Shown: in pieces, positions 31,080 through 46,000 of the stretch | Layout of the letters: every line of letters begins with the position of its first letter | Position numbering within the stretch: the stretch's first letter is position 1 | Assembly (NCBI RefSeq): GCF_014356525.2 | Contig: NC_052507.1 | Location: 44,518,022-44,582,021 of the forward strand | Direction: 5' to 3' | Length of the DNA: 64,000 nucleotides | Origin: Nilaparvata lugens | Taxonomy: Eukaryota > Arthropoda > Insecta > Hemiptera > Delphacidae | Position numbers and translations under genes: made by a program | Notes under the pieces: model-generated | Seen by the model: only the letters and a program-made list of their open reading frames with translations | What the model was told of the DNA's origin: nothing | Database searches by the model: none

Positions 31080-34000
31080 CTGCAACAATTCAACATAAAT
31101 CATTAATGCCAGTATAGGTTGAAACTTTATTGCATCTCATGAGGATCAATAAATATAAGACAGAAATGTCTGGAATTATGATGTGAGGATCAACAAACTA
31201 GGCTATATTTTTGGACTAAGTTGTTTAAATCAAAATTCGGGGAAGGAACAGAACAGTTTTGAGATGTTGTTGTTGGTCCTACTTGCAAAGCCATCCATAT
31301 TTAGCTCCGAGAGGAGGGAACTTTTATAGGCTTCACGTTACCTTATAGGCTACCGCATGAAAGCTCTTGAACCGGCTCCAAACGTGACTGACAGGATGCA
31401 TAACAGAGATTTTGTGATGGGACTATAGTGATGATGAGTGCAAATGTGGTATGACCCAAATTTATGATCACCTCATGACCTGCCCTAATATGGAGACTAC
31501 TAGCACATTTGATTTTAGGTAATGACAAAGTTTAGCAGTTTATGCAGCTCACTTCTGGAAGAATGTATGACACGAAAGAGGATTAAGAAAAATACAAATT
31601 ATTCAAAGGTTTCTAAACACAATTTTTTCGGATGACGGTAGCCACAGATTCTGTAAAAGATTCACTTGACAAGATTTGACTTGATATTGTTTTGTGATTG
31701 ATCAATCAATCAATCAATCAATCAATCTCTTTATTCAAAACATACATCAAAATGTACATGAATGTGTCTTTCTTTATTATTTTCAAAATAATAAAATAAA
31801 TACAAGTAAAAAACAAAATACATCAACAATAGGTAGTCTAAATACATAATGAGTTGGCACTATAAAATTCTTCATAACTGTATAATTCTAATTCCACGAT
31901 ATACTTTTTCAGTTTGTTTTTAAACCTTGTAATATCTTTTTCATGATTAATCTTAGTAGGAAGGTAAGTGATGAATTTGATGCCCATATAGGTCGGGCTT
32001 TGTCATTGATAACAATGCGAATATAATTTCCAACAAGAATCCTTTGCTATTATGACCAAAAATCCAATTCAAATCAATCAATCAATTTTATTCAAATAAA
32101 CACAATACAATATACATAAAAGAAATAAAAACACAAAAAAATCACAATCAAAAATAAATTTCCAATAAAATACAAAAGCAGGCTTCATGGCGGAGGTGTG
32201 CTGAAAAGAAAGAAAGAAAGAAGGAAAAATACCTAGCCAACTATGGTTTCCCATATAGAGGATAGAGGGTATAAAAGTAAGGAATGAAGGGTAAAGAGGA
32301 GAAGAAAAGGGAAATATTGGAGAAGAAAGTAGGTGAAAAGAGAAAAAAATGTGCAAAAATTTCAAGCGAGTCCACTTATCAATAACCAATTTTTCAATTT
32401 AATATGAGCAATCAACAATTTTATAGCCAAATCTTCATCCTTCAAGATTGATGATCTCTCACATTTATGACATTCTGTAGTACTTGGTGTAGTTGTGAAA
32501 TTGAACTGGAAATAACAATTTTAACTGTTTTTTAATGGGTGGCTAATCTTGAAATATTGAAGAGAATTTGGTGCAAAGATGAAAGGTAACAATTCATAAA
32601 TAATAAATTTTCCATAGGGAGAAAACTTTTCAACATCAAGTCCAATTTTAAAAAGGTCTCAAATCAAATTTATTCACTCGAAATTCATACAAAATATTCA
32701 TAAAATATAAACCGACAAGTTACAAGTGAACAAGATACTACTCACAAAAAGTACAGGAAATTAATTCCTTAATCAATTAAATACCAGGTGAATAATTCAT
32801 AAATTATCAAAACCAGAAGGGGTTTAATTAAGGAAAAAGAATCCAGTTTTTCAATAATTGTTTTGTCAGAAATCACAAATCCATTAGTGGTAGGAGCTGG
32901 GATGTTTATACACTTTCTATTCGAGCTGAACATTCTCAATTGTTCAACAAGAAACAATTTAATGTTAGAAAATAAAACGGTGTGATGAGTGGTGTTACCT
33001 TTATGGATGGTTGTGGTGGCGTGCTCGTCAGGGGTGCTGGTGACCTCACCCGAGCCAGAGCCTGTGTAGCAGTCCTCCTCGTCGTCACATGGCTTCGAGC
33101 CGCCGATCGTCGTCACGATGACAGGGGGGCGGGTGGGTGGCACATACACCGGAGTTATTAGGTCGTCTCCTGGAGCAACTAAAACCATCTTAACTTTCAC
33201 AAACAATTCCAAATCTATGCTTTATCCTCTATAAGAGATTATTTTGAATAACGGGCAAAATCTCTAAATGAAAAGATTTTATAGGTCTCTAGCAAACAGC
33301 TGCTTTGTTATCGCCGGGTGCGATATCAACAAGTTAGAGATTAGATAATAACCGGTATCCTGGCTACAATTCGAACAGCCAAATAGAAAAGAATTTTATT
33401 GCTATTTATTCAATTATATAAAATAATGAATTTTGAGGTTAGGCTCTATAATACCTACTGGTCGGCAACCTAAATAATCGGTCAAGCCGTATAATTTGAA
33501 ATTTAGCCAGACACCTATGGCAAATTTAGTTGTAAAAAAATAGTATTTGCTTAAGATGTGACCAGAGGATTTAGTAACCACATGGCATGTTATTGTAAAA
33601 GGAAAAACAATTCAATAAACATGAAAATATTTATGATGTCAAATGAGCATGTACTAAGTATGTAAAATAAATAAAAATATCAAGGAAGTATTTATCACGG
33701 TATATAGAAGAAGATGGTAGGTGTCATGCGCATGTTTGTGCTAAATTTCCGGTGTTGCTGATGTCATTTTGTATTCAATTATCTGTTTTTAACAAATGAG
33801 TTTCATAAATTGCCAATAGGTGTTAAAAGCTTCAGTTGGTGGCGATGATGCAATCTAGCTGGCTGGCCACTGCGCACACATTTCATGACCCCTCCCTACC
33901 GTTTTCATCTAAATACCGTGGTATTTATATTCTATTAGGCACATGGATACATTTGTAATTTTGGAATAAGCCAATCAAAATGCAGTAACTGACTGGCGGT

Positions 34001-37000
34001 AAAAGTGAGTCAATTCAAAAATATACTTCATTATTTATATAAATGATAAGAATTTGTAAGTTATCACTACTCAGTTCATGTAACAGATGCAATTTGAATA
34101 ATTATAGAATATAATGTGTCTTATTTATGTATTAACCTAGCAGATTGACACGGACTATTTTGATTATGTAATGGTGTAGTAGTTGAATATTTAAATAATA
34201 TGCAAATTTGGAATACGGAAGTATGATCGTAGAAGAATAGGGGAGATCAGCCCACTTGCTTGCCAGAGGTCACCGGGATCAGCCACCAATTTTGTAGAGC
34301 ACAAGTCCCTTTGCTAAAAATTTAAGTTTGAATTCAATAAATAATTTCATAAGACTCAGTGAGGTCGTATTAAGGTGTGAGTCATAGAATATTTTATTGT
34401 TCCCTTGGAGAAGACTACTTCAGCCCACCAGAAAGCCTAAGACGTCCGAAGAATTCGGATCGCCATCATCATTTTGTGAAATTCAACACGTGAGTTATAT
34501 AGTTAAAAAGAAATATATCAAGGGCGCCCTCAGTGCTTCGAGTGAAACAAGATTCATAATGCTAGCTCGTCGAAAGGTTATTCAAATATTAAAATTAATA
34601 TCAAACTTGCACAAGTCAAGACGTAAGAGATTTCTATCAATTAAGAACGATATATCAGATTTACATGTTTAAATATGCACAGATAAAATATTTATTAAAT
34701 TTGGATGTTATATATGCTCACTCAATCATTATTTTTATTAGTAAATTATAGAGGTGTAAATGAAGCTCATGTTCACTGGATAAATTGATTTATCTAATTT
34801 CCACCAGAGGCCGAACCTTAGCCTGAGAAATACATATTAATATATTTGAGATTTATAGTTTATAATTAGTTATTTATATTAATTTGGAAAGAAGTGATAT
34901 AAGATTTTATTTGACAAGCAACAGCAAGTCGATAACTGAGCTGCATAATTTAAATGCATATGATTGATGATTTAAGAAGCACATAGTAATATTTCGTGCT
35001 AAAAGCAAAGCCGAATAAGTGAGCTATCTGTGATATTTTTTCGATATATATATATTTGTTCTTTATTTTTTATACCTACCTACTTGTTGCTCTATATATT
35101 TATTTATTCGTTGATATTTGTGTAATATATCTGTGTCAATATTTGATGGTGTATGCTTTTATTATTTATTTCCCTATCTCCATGCATGACCAATCTCGTT
35201 ATAATCTATTTAGTTACCAGTATTGAAAAATTATTAAGATTACCAGCCAACTATATTCTTCACCGAATAAGTTGGGGAAAGCAGCGATATACAGCATTGA
35301 TTATCACATCTTTGGAAATAGAACGTTCCCGAGATTTAAATAAATTATCCAGTATCAATAAATCTGATTTGAAGAATCTTAAGGTCATGGTATTAAGTTG
35401 CAGCAACATAGATTACTACATCTGTGTTTATGGAATTCAACAAATCAGTCACAGAAATTGTGAACTGTTGGAGCGGCCGATGTCAGTAACCAGCAAAAGC
35501 AGAGAACTGCGGGAGCTCCTGGGAGAGCCAGTAAGAAATTGGTATTATTACTATTCTAGGAACTACAAAAAAGGGTTATATATCTTATAATTCATGCTCT
35601 ACCGACTGCAGCCAAGCAGGGCAACATGTTACTGGAAAATAACGTGATACCTCTTAAGTGGCTTTTGTACAGTGCCAATTCCACGAAATTTAATTTTCAA
35701 CTGGATTAAATCCATATCAAGTCTCGTTTGTTATAATGTGGCTCATTTCGAGTTCAAGCCACCAGCTGATTAAATTCAGTTCAAGCTTTGACTGTGCAAA
35801 CGGCCCTAAATATTTTCCCTTCTCTAATAAAAGTTCAATTATGTTACAAAATCATGAGTTTTCAAAATTTCTCCTTAAATTTCTTCTCATTTGAATATTT
35901 TCAATTATGTTTCTGGTCTGGCCAGAGAATTCGAACTGTAGAGCCAAAATCCCAGACTGCAGTTCTGCCAATAGCAGGCTTGTGTTTGCGCCAGCGCAGA
36001 CCGTCCAGCTGTTTTGGCCTTGTTGAGGTTAAAGCCCCAGTCTGTCTTGTCTCGTCCCCGTTGTTGTGCAAGACCGAATTTGTATTTTGTCATGTAATTC
36101 CGATCAGAAATTTCTTGTAAATAATTGTTTGAGTGTTGTGTGTGTGAATTATGAATAAAACAGCGTAAATAGTATTGGATTGAATTAATTTGAATCGGAT
36201 TTGAATTTATGAAGAATTCAGTTTGAGCTTTGTTCGAAACACAGTGTATAGCCTGCAAGTTGAACGCGAAAAGGCAGCCCGGAAGTGAAAACCTGTCTTT
36301 TCCCCGATTTCATCCCACCCTGAACCTGACCAAAACACCTAATAAAGGCTTTGAAGGGCAAGTAGTCAAGATTGGATTAAATCTGGTGAGTTTTTGCTCT
36401 TTTTTATTGTTCATTAATGCAGAGTTTAACTGTACAAATAACCTGGCTCAAATTGAAGATTAAATTTTCCCCCTTGTTTGTATTTGATTATTTGAATAGT
36501 AAATTACAGTCCTCTGGTAGCTCTAGCCTGAGCTTTGTTCAGAACAGTTTCAAAATCAAGAATTCGAAAATCACCTCACATATTCATGTCATTCCACAAC
36601 TATAGGCTACCCAAGATAATGTGATTTTGGAATTTGAAGTGTAGAGTAATTATGAGACTAATAAGTAATCAATGATGTGAAATCTATATAATAAGAGAGA
36701 GTAGGGTTGTGTTTGTTCGCATTAAAACATGTGAACTTGTGGATTGCATACCGGAAAAACGGGAATGATTCAGATCTCCAAATTTTGAACACGGATTCTA
36801 AAATTATCAATCTCATGCACCTGGAAGCCCAAATTTCAATTTTCCTTCTACATTTTTCAGAATTAATGTTCAAATTCATCTATGCTACTGTACATGAAGT
36901 TCCATAGGCTACATTGTTGCAGCCCAAAGTGTGTTTTTTTATGAGGAGGTTATAATGCTGTTACAAGACTATCATTTTCGAATGGCAGTGTAGTGCAACG

Positions 37001-40000
37001 GTAAAACGCTAGCTTATGGAGCGATGGTTCCTCGGTTCGAATCCCGAGGCTTCTCAATCTTTTTGTTCTTAATTTTTTCCCTCGAAACGTATTATTATCA
37101 ATTATTTTTTGAAGGAATTTGTTTTCATTACAATTGAACTTGGATCTTATCAAATAATTATTTTTAATGTAAAATTTTGCCACCAGTACAAATGAATTGG
37201 ACATATTCTCTTCATGCTGTAGGCCTATCATTGAATTTCATAAGAAAAACATGAATAGATCACAATAAAATGAGTAATAATTTATATTCTTCAGTTATTT
37301 TGTACTATCAGACACGAATTCCCAGTGAAACGAGTATTTTAGGTATTTTGTTTGGAATTGGGAGAACAAAAGGCTGCCTGATTCAAATTGAGGAGGATCC
37401 TAATCGATCTAAAATTTATTGATGTATTGGAAAAATCAATATGATTCTGTGAGGTTCTCAAGTATTATGTATTCTTCAGTTTTCTATACTATAATAAAGG
37501 AAAGAACTGGCTCATACACGTACGTGATGTAGGAAAATTATGTTTGACACATAATCACGTCTGAACTACTGGACTGATTGATTTGAAATTTTGCATAAAG
37601 ATTCTTCATTGACCGAGGATGGTTATAGGCCTATTTTCAAATTTCGAATTTTTTATTACGTCAAGTTTTCATTTTGCAGTTTTAAAATAGACCTACCAGT
37701 GAATAATAATTGAGAGAATTCGGTATGAAGTAAAGACGTAGTTCAGAAATAATTGAAATATACCCTTGGTAGTAGCCCATCTTCCTAAAAAATACAATCA
37801 TCATTTACATTGTTGATTTTTTGGAAGATGTCTAATAAAACGTTGGCTGTGAGTGTTTCTTCTCCACACAATTTCACTAGAGAGCGAAAAATATTGAGTT
37901 CTAATAATCATTGAGTTCTAATAATTTAATGGTGTGAATTTGAATAAATGAATACCTGATGATTCGAAGAGTGGTGTGCACTGATCCTCATCATCAGCAT
38001 TGCATCCTGATCCCGCCCCGGAGAACACCAAGTCGTCCATCACACCAGGAAATCCAGAGGACGGCGTCTAAAAGTTGAAAAAAGCATTCCATTCAATAAA
38101 TTCCTTTAAAAAAATTTAAAAGAAAATAACTTTATAAATTTCCTTTACAAATATTGTTGTTGCATTCATTTTGAAAGTAAGCTAACTGTGATACTGAGGA
38201 TTGATAAGTAGAATAGAATCTTGGACATTCATCCATATTTATGTATTCAATTAATTAATTCAACCGTGATAAAATAAATAATCATAAAATGATTGGAAAT
38301 GGAAAAACAGGCTTATAGCCCTTACTATTCCATTCCCGAATTTAGATTGACTTTTCTAACCCCTCAACTTAATGGATACCGTACAATAACAATCTCAACC
38401 ACAATAATTTAATTTTAGTAGGCCTACCTTTGAACCTTTCAAAAAAATGTTTCAACAACAATAGTAGTTACCACTACGTCAAGCATCCTTTCCACAAGTT
38501 GATTATGTACCTATATAAGTTCTGTACAAAGTTTAACAAGACTTATCTTGATATTGCTATGTGATTGATAAAAATGGGAATATAATGTTCAAGAAGAATC
38601 CTTTTTTATTATTACAAAAAAAATCCAATTCGAATCTACAACCAATTTTTCAATGTACTACAAGCAATCAACAATTTGATAGTTAAATCTACATCCTTCA
38701 AGATTCATGACATTCTGTTGTACTGGGAACAGTGCTGTGTAATCGAAGAGAAAATAATAATCTAAACGGTTTTGTGATGAAGGATACTTCAACATACTTT
38801 TTCAGTACAGTCGACATGGATATTTACGATTACGACAAGGAGCATTACGGCACTAAAAGTTGAGTAGCCTGTGTGTTAAAATCTACCAAAAGCCTTCCAA
38901 ATTCATAAAAACATGAGTCTAGGGGAAATGAGGATTGTTTACCTGTTGCATGCGTTGGAGCGGATCGTGTAGTCGATCGCGCATGCTTGTGAGGAAGGTA
39001 ACATCCCCCCTGACCTCGGTGCGAGGGTCGCGTTCGGCTGCCAGGTCGAGCAGCCTGAGGCCATTGAGCACCAAACCCGACATCACTCCACTGAACGCTC
39101 GCTCCACCTTCTGCTTGGCTCTGTTCCACTTGCCACCGATCTGGATTTGCGCTTGGCTGTTGAATACTGTCAGTTGGTGTCCTACAACACATTGATTTTA
39201 TTATTATGATATGCTAGGTCTTGATAGACCCATCGCACTAAACAGCATTACAATACATAATCAAATAAATAGGATATACACAGTATTCTTTAATACAAAA
39301 TTAATATAACTATTGCAAATAAGAATAGTTATACTAGCTCTCCTCACCATTTTTAAAAATATAATATCGTTGTTGTTTGCTTTTTATTTTAAAGTGTTTT
39401 AGTACTGTGTAACTGACTCCAACTAAGGGTCCTTTTGTGTCTAATTTTGATATAAAGGAACGGACTTTAAGATTTTTGTCCCTGGATATCTTGCTGTCGG
39501 TAGAGCATCAGGATCAGATTTGTCTTCCAGTTTATCAGCATGCTCAAAGTAATTCACGTTTATTCTTTTTTTGCACTACTGAACAAATTTCAGTCCGCGC
39601 ATTTCACCTTACAACGAGAGTTCGGAGAAGAGTCTAGATAAGAGTGTACGAAACCAGCCGAGCTCCGTTAGAAGTCACGGGGGGGGGGGTTTGACGTAGC
39701 CAAAAAACGATAAGAACCCTTCCCCAAAGTGATAGTTGGTGAGGGGTAAGCACTTTCAATTGAGTGAGAGATATAACAGATATATAACAAGAATCTCCAC
39801 AAAACAAAATCAAACAGAGCCAGAGGGGAAATTTAGAGAACACCTTTCCGAGTTTTATATATATTATAAATTTTATAATATAGATAGGATCAGAACAAAA
39901 ATAATTTACAGTAATAATTATTTTCTGGTGAGTAAACCTTATCTTGTTGATAGTAATAGTCGCTCTATCTATCGCTATCACCCTCTTATGAAATGTGTTG

Positions 40001-43000
40001 TCACAGTACCTATATCCTAATTTTATTTAATTGATAGTTATATGAAAAGCCATAATCTTGAAATATACATTAGAAATGTACAACCGAGAATTAGGAAATA
40101 ATATAATACATTCAAGATGAGAAACCCAATGCAATAAAAAAATAATAAATTGAAAATATATCAAAATATTGTTATTGTTATCTTTACTAATGGAAATAAC
40201 TAAATAGGCAATTGTATCAATCTTATTAGAATGATTTTACCTTAAAACCGATTTTTTCAATCAATCTTCTTCAATTTCCAATATTTTGATTCATTAGCAA
40301 CTTATTAAAAGTCTTGACTCAATCAATTATTACTGTGGATCAATTATTGCTATTTTCACTCACCTGCTGGATGATTTGTTTGGACATTGTAATCATCAAC
40401 TTGAATAGTCGAGTTTGCTCCTGATCGTGTGAATCGAACAACGTGATATTGGTTATCACTAACTTTGACACTGATTTCTCCAATTGGATGATCGTTCGTG
40501 CCCATATTGTACACCATGAAAATATTTCCTTCAACCTGAAAACATTAACATTTAACAAAATATTTTAATAATGAAAGAAAAATCACGATTTCTTCTTCTT
40601 AAAAGTTGTAAGTCATTTGCATTAGATTTGGAATATAATTATAAAAGTAAATTATTGCATTAGGTAATAGGCATTTAGGTACTTAAAGTAATAAGTTACA
40701 TTAATGAGTGCAATATCTCAGTAATTTTCATCTGTAGAATGGCTGGCCGCTATGGCTTAGTTTAAAGTGAGCGCTGCTATCCGGAGATTGTCAGTTTGGT
40801 GTAAAGTAAGCATTCCTGACTGGCAATTAGGCTGATTCCTGATGCTGACAAATATTTTTTGAATAGTAGCGCTCATCGAATTTCCATCTATAGTGAGGTC
40901 CACGTTATAATGGCAGTGGAGAAAGATGAGAGAAAAACGGTGCCGATCCTCTGTCTTGACAATGCCTTCTTTAGGCGGTAGCTGATACAGGTTTATTGAT
41001 GTAATATTGAGTGTTCATTCTCGTTTAAAATAATCAATTATTATATTTTATTGCAAAAATGATATTTTAAAATAATTTCAAGATCAATTTTCATAATTAA
41101 GATAAAATATTTTGTTAATTAATTATTAATTCTACATTGTTAAAAGACGATATCGCAACAGAGCAAAGCGAGAAAGAGATAGCATTATTCACTTTGTTGA
41201 ATGATAGACAAGAGTAGCAATACCATTGCTAATCAAACACTGCCATGGGACATGACAATCAAACACTAACGTGGACCTCACTATAGCTGTTTACCCTGTT
41301 GTCAACATTTGCAGTAGCAGAAGTTGTCGGGGTGATTTACAGCATTTGTATTTTCGTTAATAATTTGTAAATTAATAGTTATTGAAAAATAGAATTTCCT
41401 GAATAATAAAACTTTTAAAGTAGATCAATATTGAATTATGTTTGGAATTTTCTCATTTGATAAAGAGGACCTAAATAAGCGAATAATAGAGTAATAGAAT
41501 AAAAATCTTCTAAATAATCATTTTTCATTAATATAATGAGTTCAAAATAATAATTATAATCTGATCTTTTCAGGGTATAGAATTTGACATGGGACATTGA
41601 TACCATCAATTTATTGTATTTATGAGCTGTTAGTTAATTTTCTATCAGGGAATGTAGTTGAAGTCTGTATCTACAGCCTATTAGTTTTTGTGAAGTTTTT
41701 GGATCTTATTATTTCATGTTACAATACCGGTACCGTACATCGTAAATATAATATCATTAATGGCATATAGAAGAAAATTTAATGATAGGTTACTCTTTCA
41801 ATATTTAAAAATCTCAATTTTTCAATCCCAATTAAATAACGTTTAAATTTCAACTAGCGTTTCTTTCTTAACTGAAAATGATTTCTAATTCATTCACTTA
41901 CAATTTCCAACTCCATGTAGTCATTGGATGTCCCACTGTCGACTCTCAGAAGGACAGCATCTTCTTTAGTTGTGATGAAGCCAAGTGCCAACACATCACT
42001 TTTCATCTCTGGACGCCTATCCTCGGGAAATACATACGTTATTATGCCTCTGTTGGGTCCAAACTCACATGACTTTGATTCTGTAAAACATTTATGAAAT
42101 TTTCAATAGTAATAACATTTAAAAACAGCGTAGGCAATGTATTAATTTCTTTCTTCTCAATACACTAGAAATACCTTGAAGGCTTTGATAAGCATCGAGT
42201 AATTACCTGATTTCTTACAATTAATAAAAATCTCTGATATTTGCCACCAACAATAAGGAACTCATTTTAGCATTCAGTAGGCCTCTATGCAAATAATAAT
42301 CCATGGAGAATCTAAGGTTTTATGATTTTATAATATTACTCAAATTATTTTTCAATGGAGTGTAGATGTTAATGCTCTGATAGTAATGTAAAAAACAAAA
42401 AAAAAACATTAAAAATATTTGCCGAAATCTGTTCAAACAAAACCCTATAAAGCCACAATGTTATGTATACAGGGTCTGTATAATAAGTAACCGGACTGAC
42501 CTCAGGAAATTTTTATTGACAAAAAATGTACAATTTTTCATTAGATATCTTCAAAGTAGTCCCTATTGGAGTCGATAACACGCTGATACCGGATTTTCAA
42601 ATCTTTGTACGCTCCCTGGAAGTCGGCAACCTCTATGCTGTCTAAAGCCCTCGTCGTAGCACGTTGAACTTTTTCCAGAGTCCCGAACCGCGTCCCCTTA
42701 AGTTGTCTCTTGATCTTGGGGAACAAAAAGAAGTCCGGTGGTGCCATATCCGGGCTATAAGGAGGATGTGGCAACGTTCCCCTCGACTATTTGGCCAACT
42801 GCTCGGTGACGAGCAGGCAGGTGTGCGATGGAGCATTGTCGTGATGGAGGATCCACGAATCGGCAATCCCCGGACGGACTCGTTGAACCCGGGCGGTTAG
42901 TCGATGGAGCACCTCTCTGTAGTACTGGTCGTTTACAGTTTGGCCGGGTGGCACAAACTCTTTGTGAACGGTCAGTACTACAGAGATGTGCTCCGTCGAC

Positions 43001-46000
43001 TAACCGCTCGGGTTCAACGAGTCCGTCCGGGGATTGCCGATTCGTGGATCCTCCATCACGACAATGCTCCATCGCACACCTGCCTGCTCGTCACCGAGCA
43101 GTTGGCCAAATAGTCGAGGGGAACGTTGCCACATCCTCCTTATAGCCCGGATATGGCACCACCGGACTTCTTTTTGTTCACCAAGATCAAGAGACAACTC
43201 AAGGGGACGCGGTTCGGGACTCTGGAAAACGTTCAACGTGCTACGACGAGGGCTCTAGACAGCATAGAGGTTGCCGACTTCTAGGGAGCGATCAGGGATT
43301 TGAAAATCCGGTATCAGCGTGTTATCGACTCCAATAGGGACTACTTTGAAGATATCTAATGAAAAATTGTACATATTTTGCCAATAAGAAATTTCCTGAG
43401 GTCATTCCGGTTACTTATTATAGAGACCCTGTACTCTTCTAAAACTAAATAACTTACAATGGGAAGCTATGGGAAAATAATTGTTCAATATTTGTGTAAA
43501 TAAGTTGAGAAACATTCCAATCTGAAAATATGTAGGCTATGGAAAAGCAAATGATAAATTATTATTAAATTACAAAAATGACAGGGGAAACGATGCTATT
43601 TCTATATTTTTAATGTTATATTGAATTACCTAATCATTATAAATGGATTTGGGATTCTTGGTTTTTTGAAACCTTTACGAATACAAAGAATTATTCTAAT
43701 TATAAGTTAATACAACTGAAATATTAAATTGAACGTACCCTCAGAACAAGTTGTTCCAGTGTAAGAGGTCATGTCACAATCGCATGTGTAGGAGTTCCAC
43801 TGCTGCACACATACTCCTCGATTTTCGCATATATTATGACTGCATTTTGTATTATGTCCTGCAATCATATAAGCAATCGTAAATCAATTCTCGAACATTT
43901 CTGATACAACTAGCAAATAAGTGTATTCATAGATGGAGAGGCGGCACATAAAGATCTCTAAATTTATTTCTTATACTCTTGAGTAGGAACTCAATTTGTG
44001 GTTGATCAGAATTTAAATTCCGTTAATCAATTGATCAGTTGACCAATTCCGACAATCTAGAAAAATATCTTTTGATACTTTCTGATTGGAGATTACTACA
44101 TTCTCCATGATTTTTGAAAGGTGAGATAATTAAATTTTTTTCACTTTAAACTTAGTCCTCTGTGGGTTGGGGGAGCTTTGAGTCGAACATCGTACTGAAG
44201 AATGTGTTGAAAACCAGTATTCACCCACAGTATCCCTGCTTGTCGTAGGAGCGACTAAAAGTCCAGAAGTTGCCTTGCCTTCAAACCCACGAGATCTGCC
44301 CCATCAGGGCAGTTTTGGAGGGGCAAAAAGAAAAACCCAAAAGACCAGAGATGGGGGGAACTCCAGACACAAATGTAGGTCAAGAGGCTAAGTCGAGGTG
44401 ATCAGGTGCCCTAGAGGCAATTTGGCCACCCCTTCCTCAGAGAAAGGACCTTCAAAGAAGGCCTGGAGTGGAACTCACGTAGGTCACGAGGACTAATCAG
44501 TCTGAAGAGACTGCCAAGCATATCACACTGGATTGCAATAAGCAACCAGGTGATGAATGGGATGTTAGCATAGAGAAAAACTCCTGGTTCCTGTAAAGAA
44601 CACAGGTATTAGTTTGCCTAACTAACATACTACTTGGGAACACAATAAGCTTCGGTTGACGTGTGGGGTTCTTTGAACCTTTGGATCCTTGAATCTGTCC
44701 CTTCAAAAACAATAAACAATAATACTTTAAACTTAATTGACCGAGCGAAGTGAGGTCTAAGATTCAAGTCTACGGTTTGGCATTTCTCTTAATGTTTTAA
44801 TGTTTAAATGTTTATATGTTGCGCATTTACGGCGAAACGCGGTAATAGATTTTCATGAAATTTGACAGGTATTTTCCTTTTAAAATTGCGCGTCGACGTA
44901 TATACAGTGTTTTTGGAAATTTTGCATTTCAAGGATAATATTATAAAAGAAAGAAGGAGCCTCCTTTATACGCCAATATTAGAGTAATAATCAGACTATA
45001 GAATTATTCATCATAAGCCAGCTGTTTAGTGCACTATAAAGGTGGACGCACACAGATCATCATCGGACGGACGGCACGCATCGGACGGATCGGATTATTA
45101 GATTTGATGCATTGTTTTCAATTGGAGTGCGAATACCTATACTGATGCGGATAGGTATGCGCACTCCAATTGAAAGCAATGCATCAAATCTAATAATCCG
45201 ATCCGTCCGATGCGTGCCGTCCGTCCGATGACAATCTGTGTGCGCCTACCTTAATACTACCCGTTCAAAAAAATCGAACATCTTGAAAATGTATCTTTCC
45301 ATTAACGTTGTAGACAGTTGCAGCCAGACCTGATAACAGCGCTCAAACTCACATTCCGGGACGACACGTCACGGTACGATAGGACAGAAAGCTGTATGTT
45401 TATTTAGGATTTTTTCTAGACATTTTAAATTGATAAAATTATTTATTAATTTTTGAGGAAACATAACAACAGGTCAATATAACGTACTGAGCGCAAAGTC
45501 TACTGTTCACAGAACTACTAGTATTCCTGAAGCTTCCAATAGTTCCAATCGATTATACAGTTTCCTTACCGTCACATCCAGATGAAACAAGAGAACTAGG
45601 AATCAGAGCGTCGACGACAACGTTTGGAGATTCTCCATTGAGATCGAGGCTTGCCAAACAGCCTTCGAACCCGTGCTTTGACTGAATTTGCTTTGGAAGA
45701 GGTAGGTCTTTTGGCACACCACCTGAAGTTTATGAAACAAAGGACTATGAAAGCAGGTAATAACTAAAAAATCAATAAATAGAAGGATATTTCTACTAGT
45801 CTTAACATTTTCAAAGTCAAAATTATTTAGATTGCCGGATTTCAATGTAATTAATTGATAATAATTTGATGCAGATATTGAAAGGTGTCTTATATAGGTA
45901 CTAATTATAATCAAGAAAAGTTTCTTCAATTAAACTTTCATGTGATGCGACAAATTCCCCACATTGAATTTAAGATTCTCAACAGATATTTTCATCAGCA

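Larger units (their letters stand above)
42470..43431. mobile_element. 0.96 kb palindrome built from two mariner transposase ends
   Basis: The ends CAGGGTCTGTATAATAAG and the near-inverse CTTATTATAGAGACCCTG are flanked by TA. The arms, about 470 bases each, pair around a loop near 42940-42962. Each arm encodes the same C-terminal part of a mariner transposase reading outward, with HHDNAPSHT, YSPDMAPPDFFLF and LKGTRFGTLE. No N-terminal half is present. It is a foldback derivative and cannot make transposase. Confidence 0.93.

Noticed and set aside
30413..31117. Plus-strand ORFs over the neurexin last exon
   Set aside because: They are antisense shadows of a GC-rich, repeat-containing coding exon.
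35153..35590. 145-codon plus-strand ORF as a host gene
   Set aside because: It lies within the 2 kb repeat, its second copy is broken, and it has no recognisable domain.
36983..37053. Functional tRNA gene
   Set aside because: The acceptor stem does not pair and the T loop would have 8 bases.
42755..43258. Pairs of 105-, 78- and 74-codon ORFs on both strands
   Set aside because: They are shadow frames of the palindromic transposase arms.
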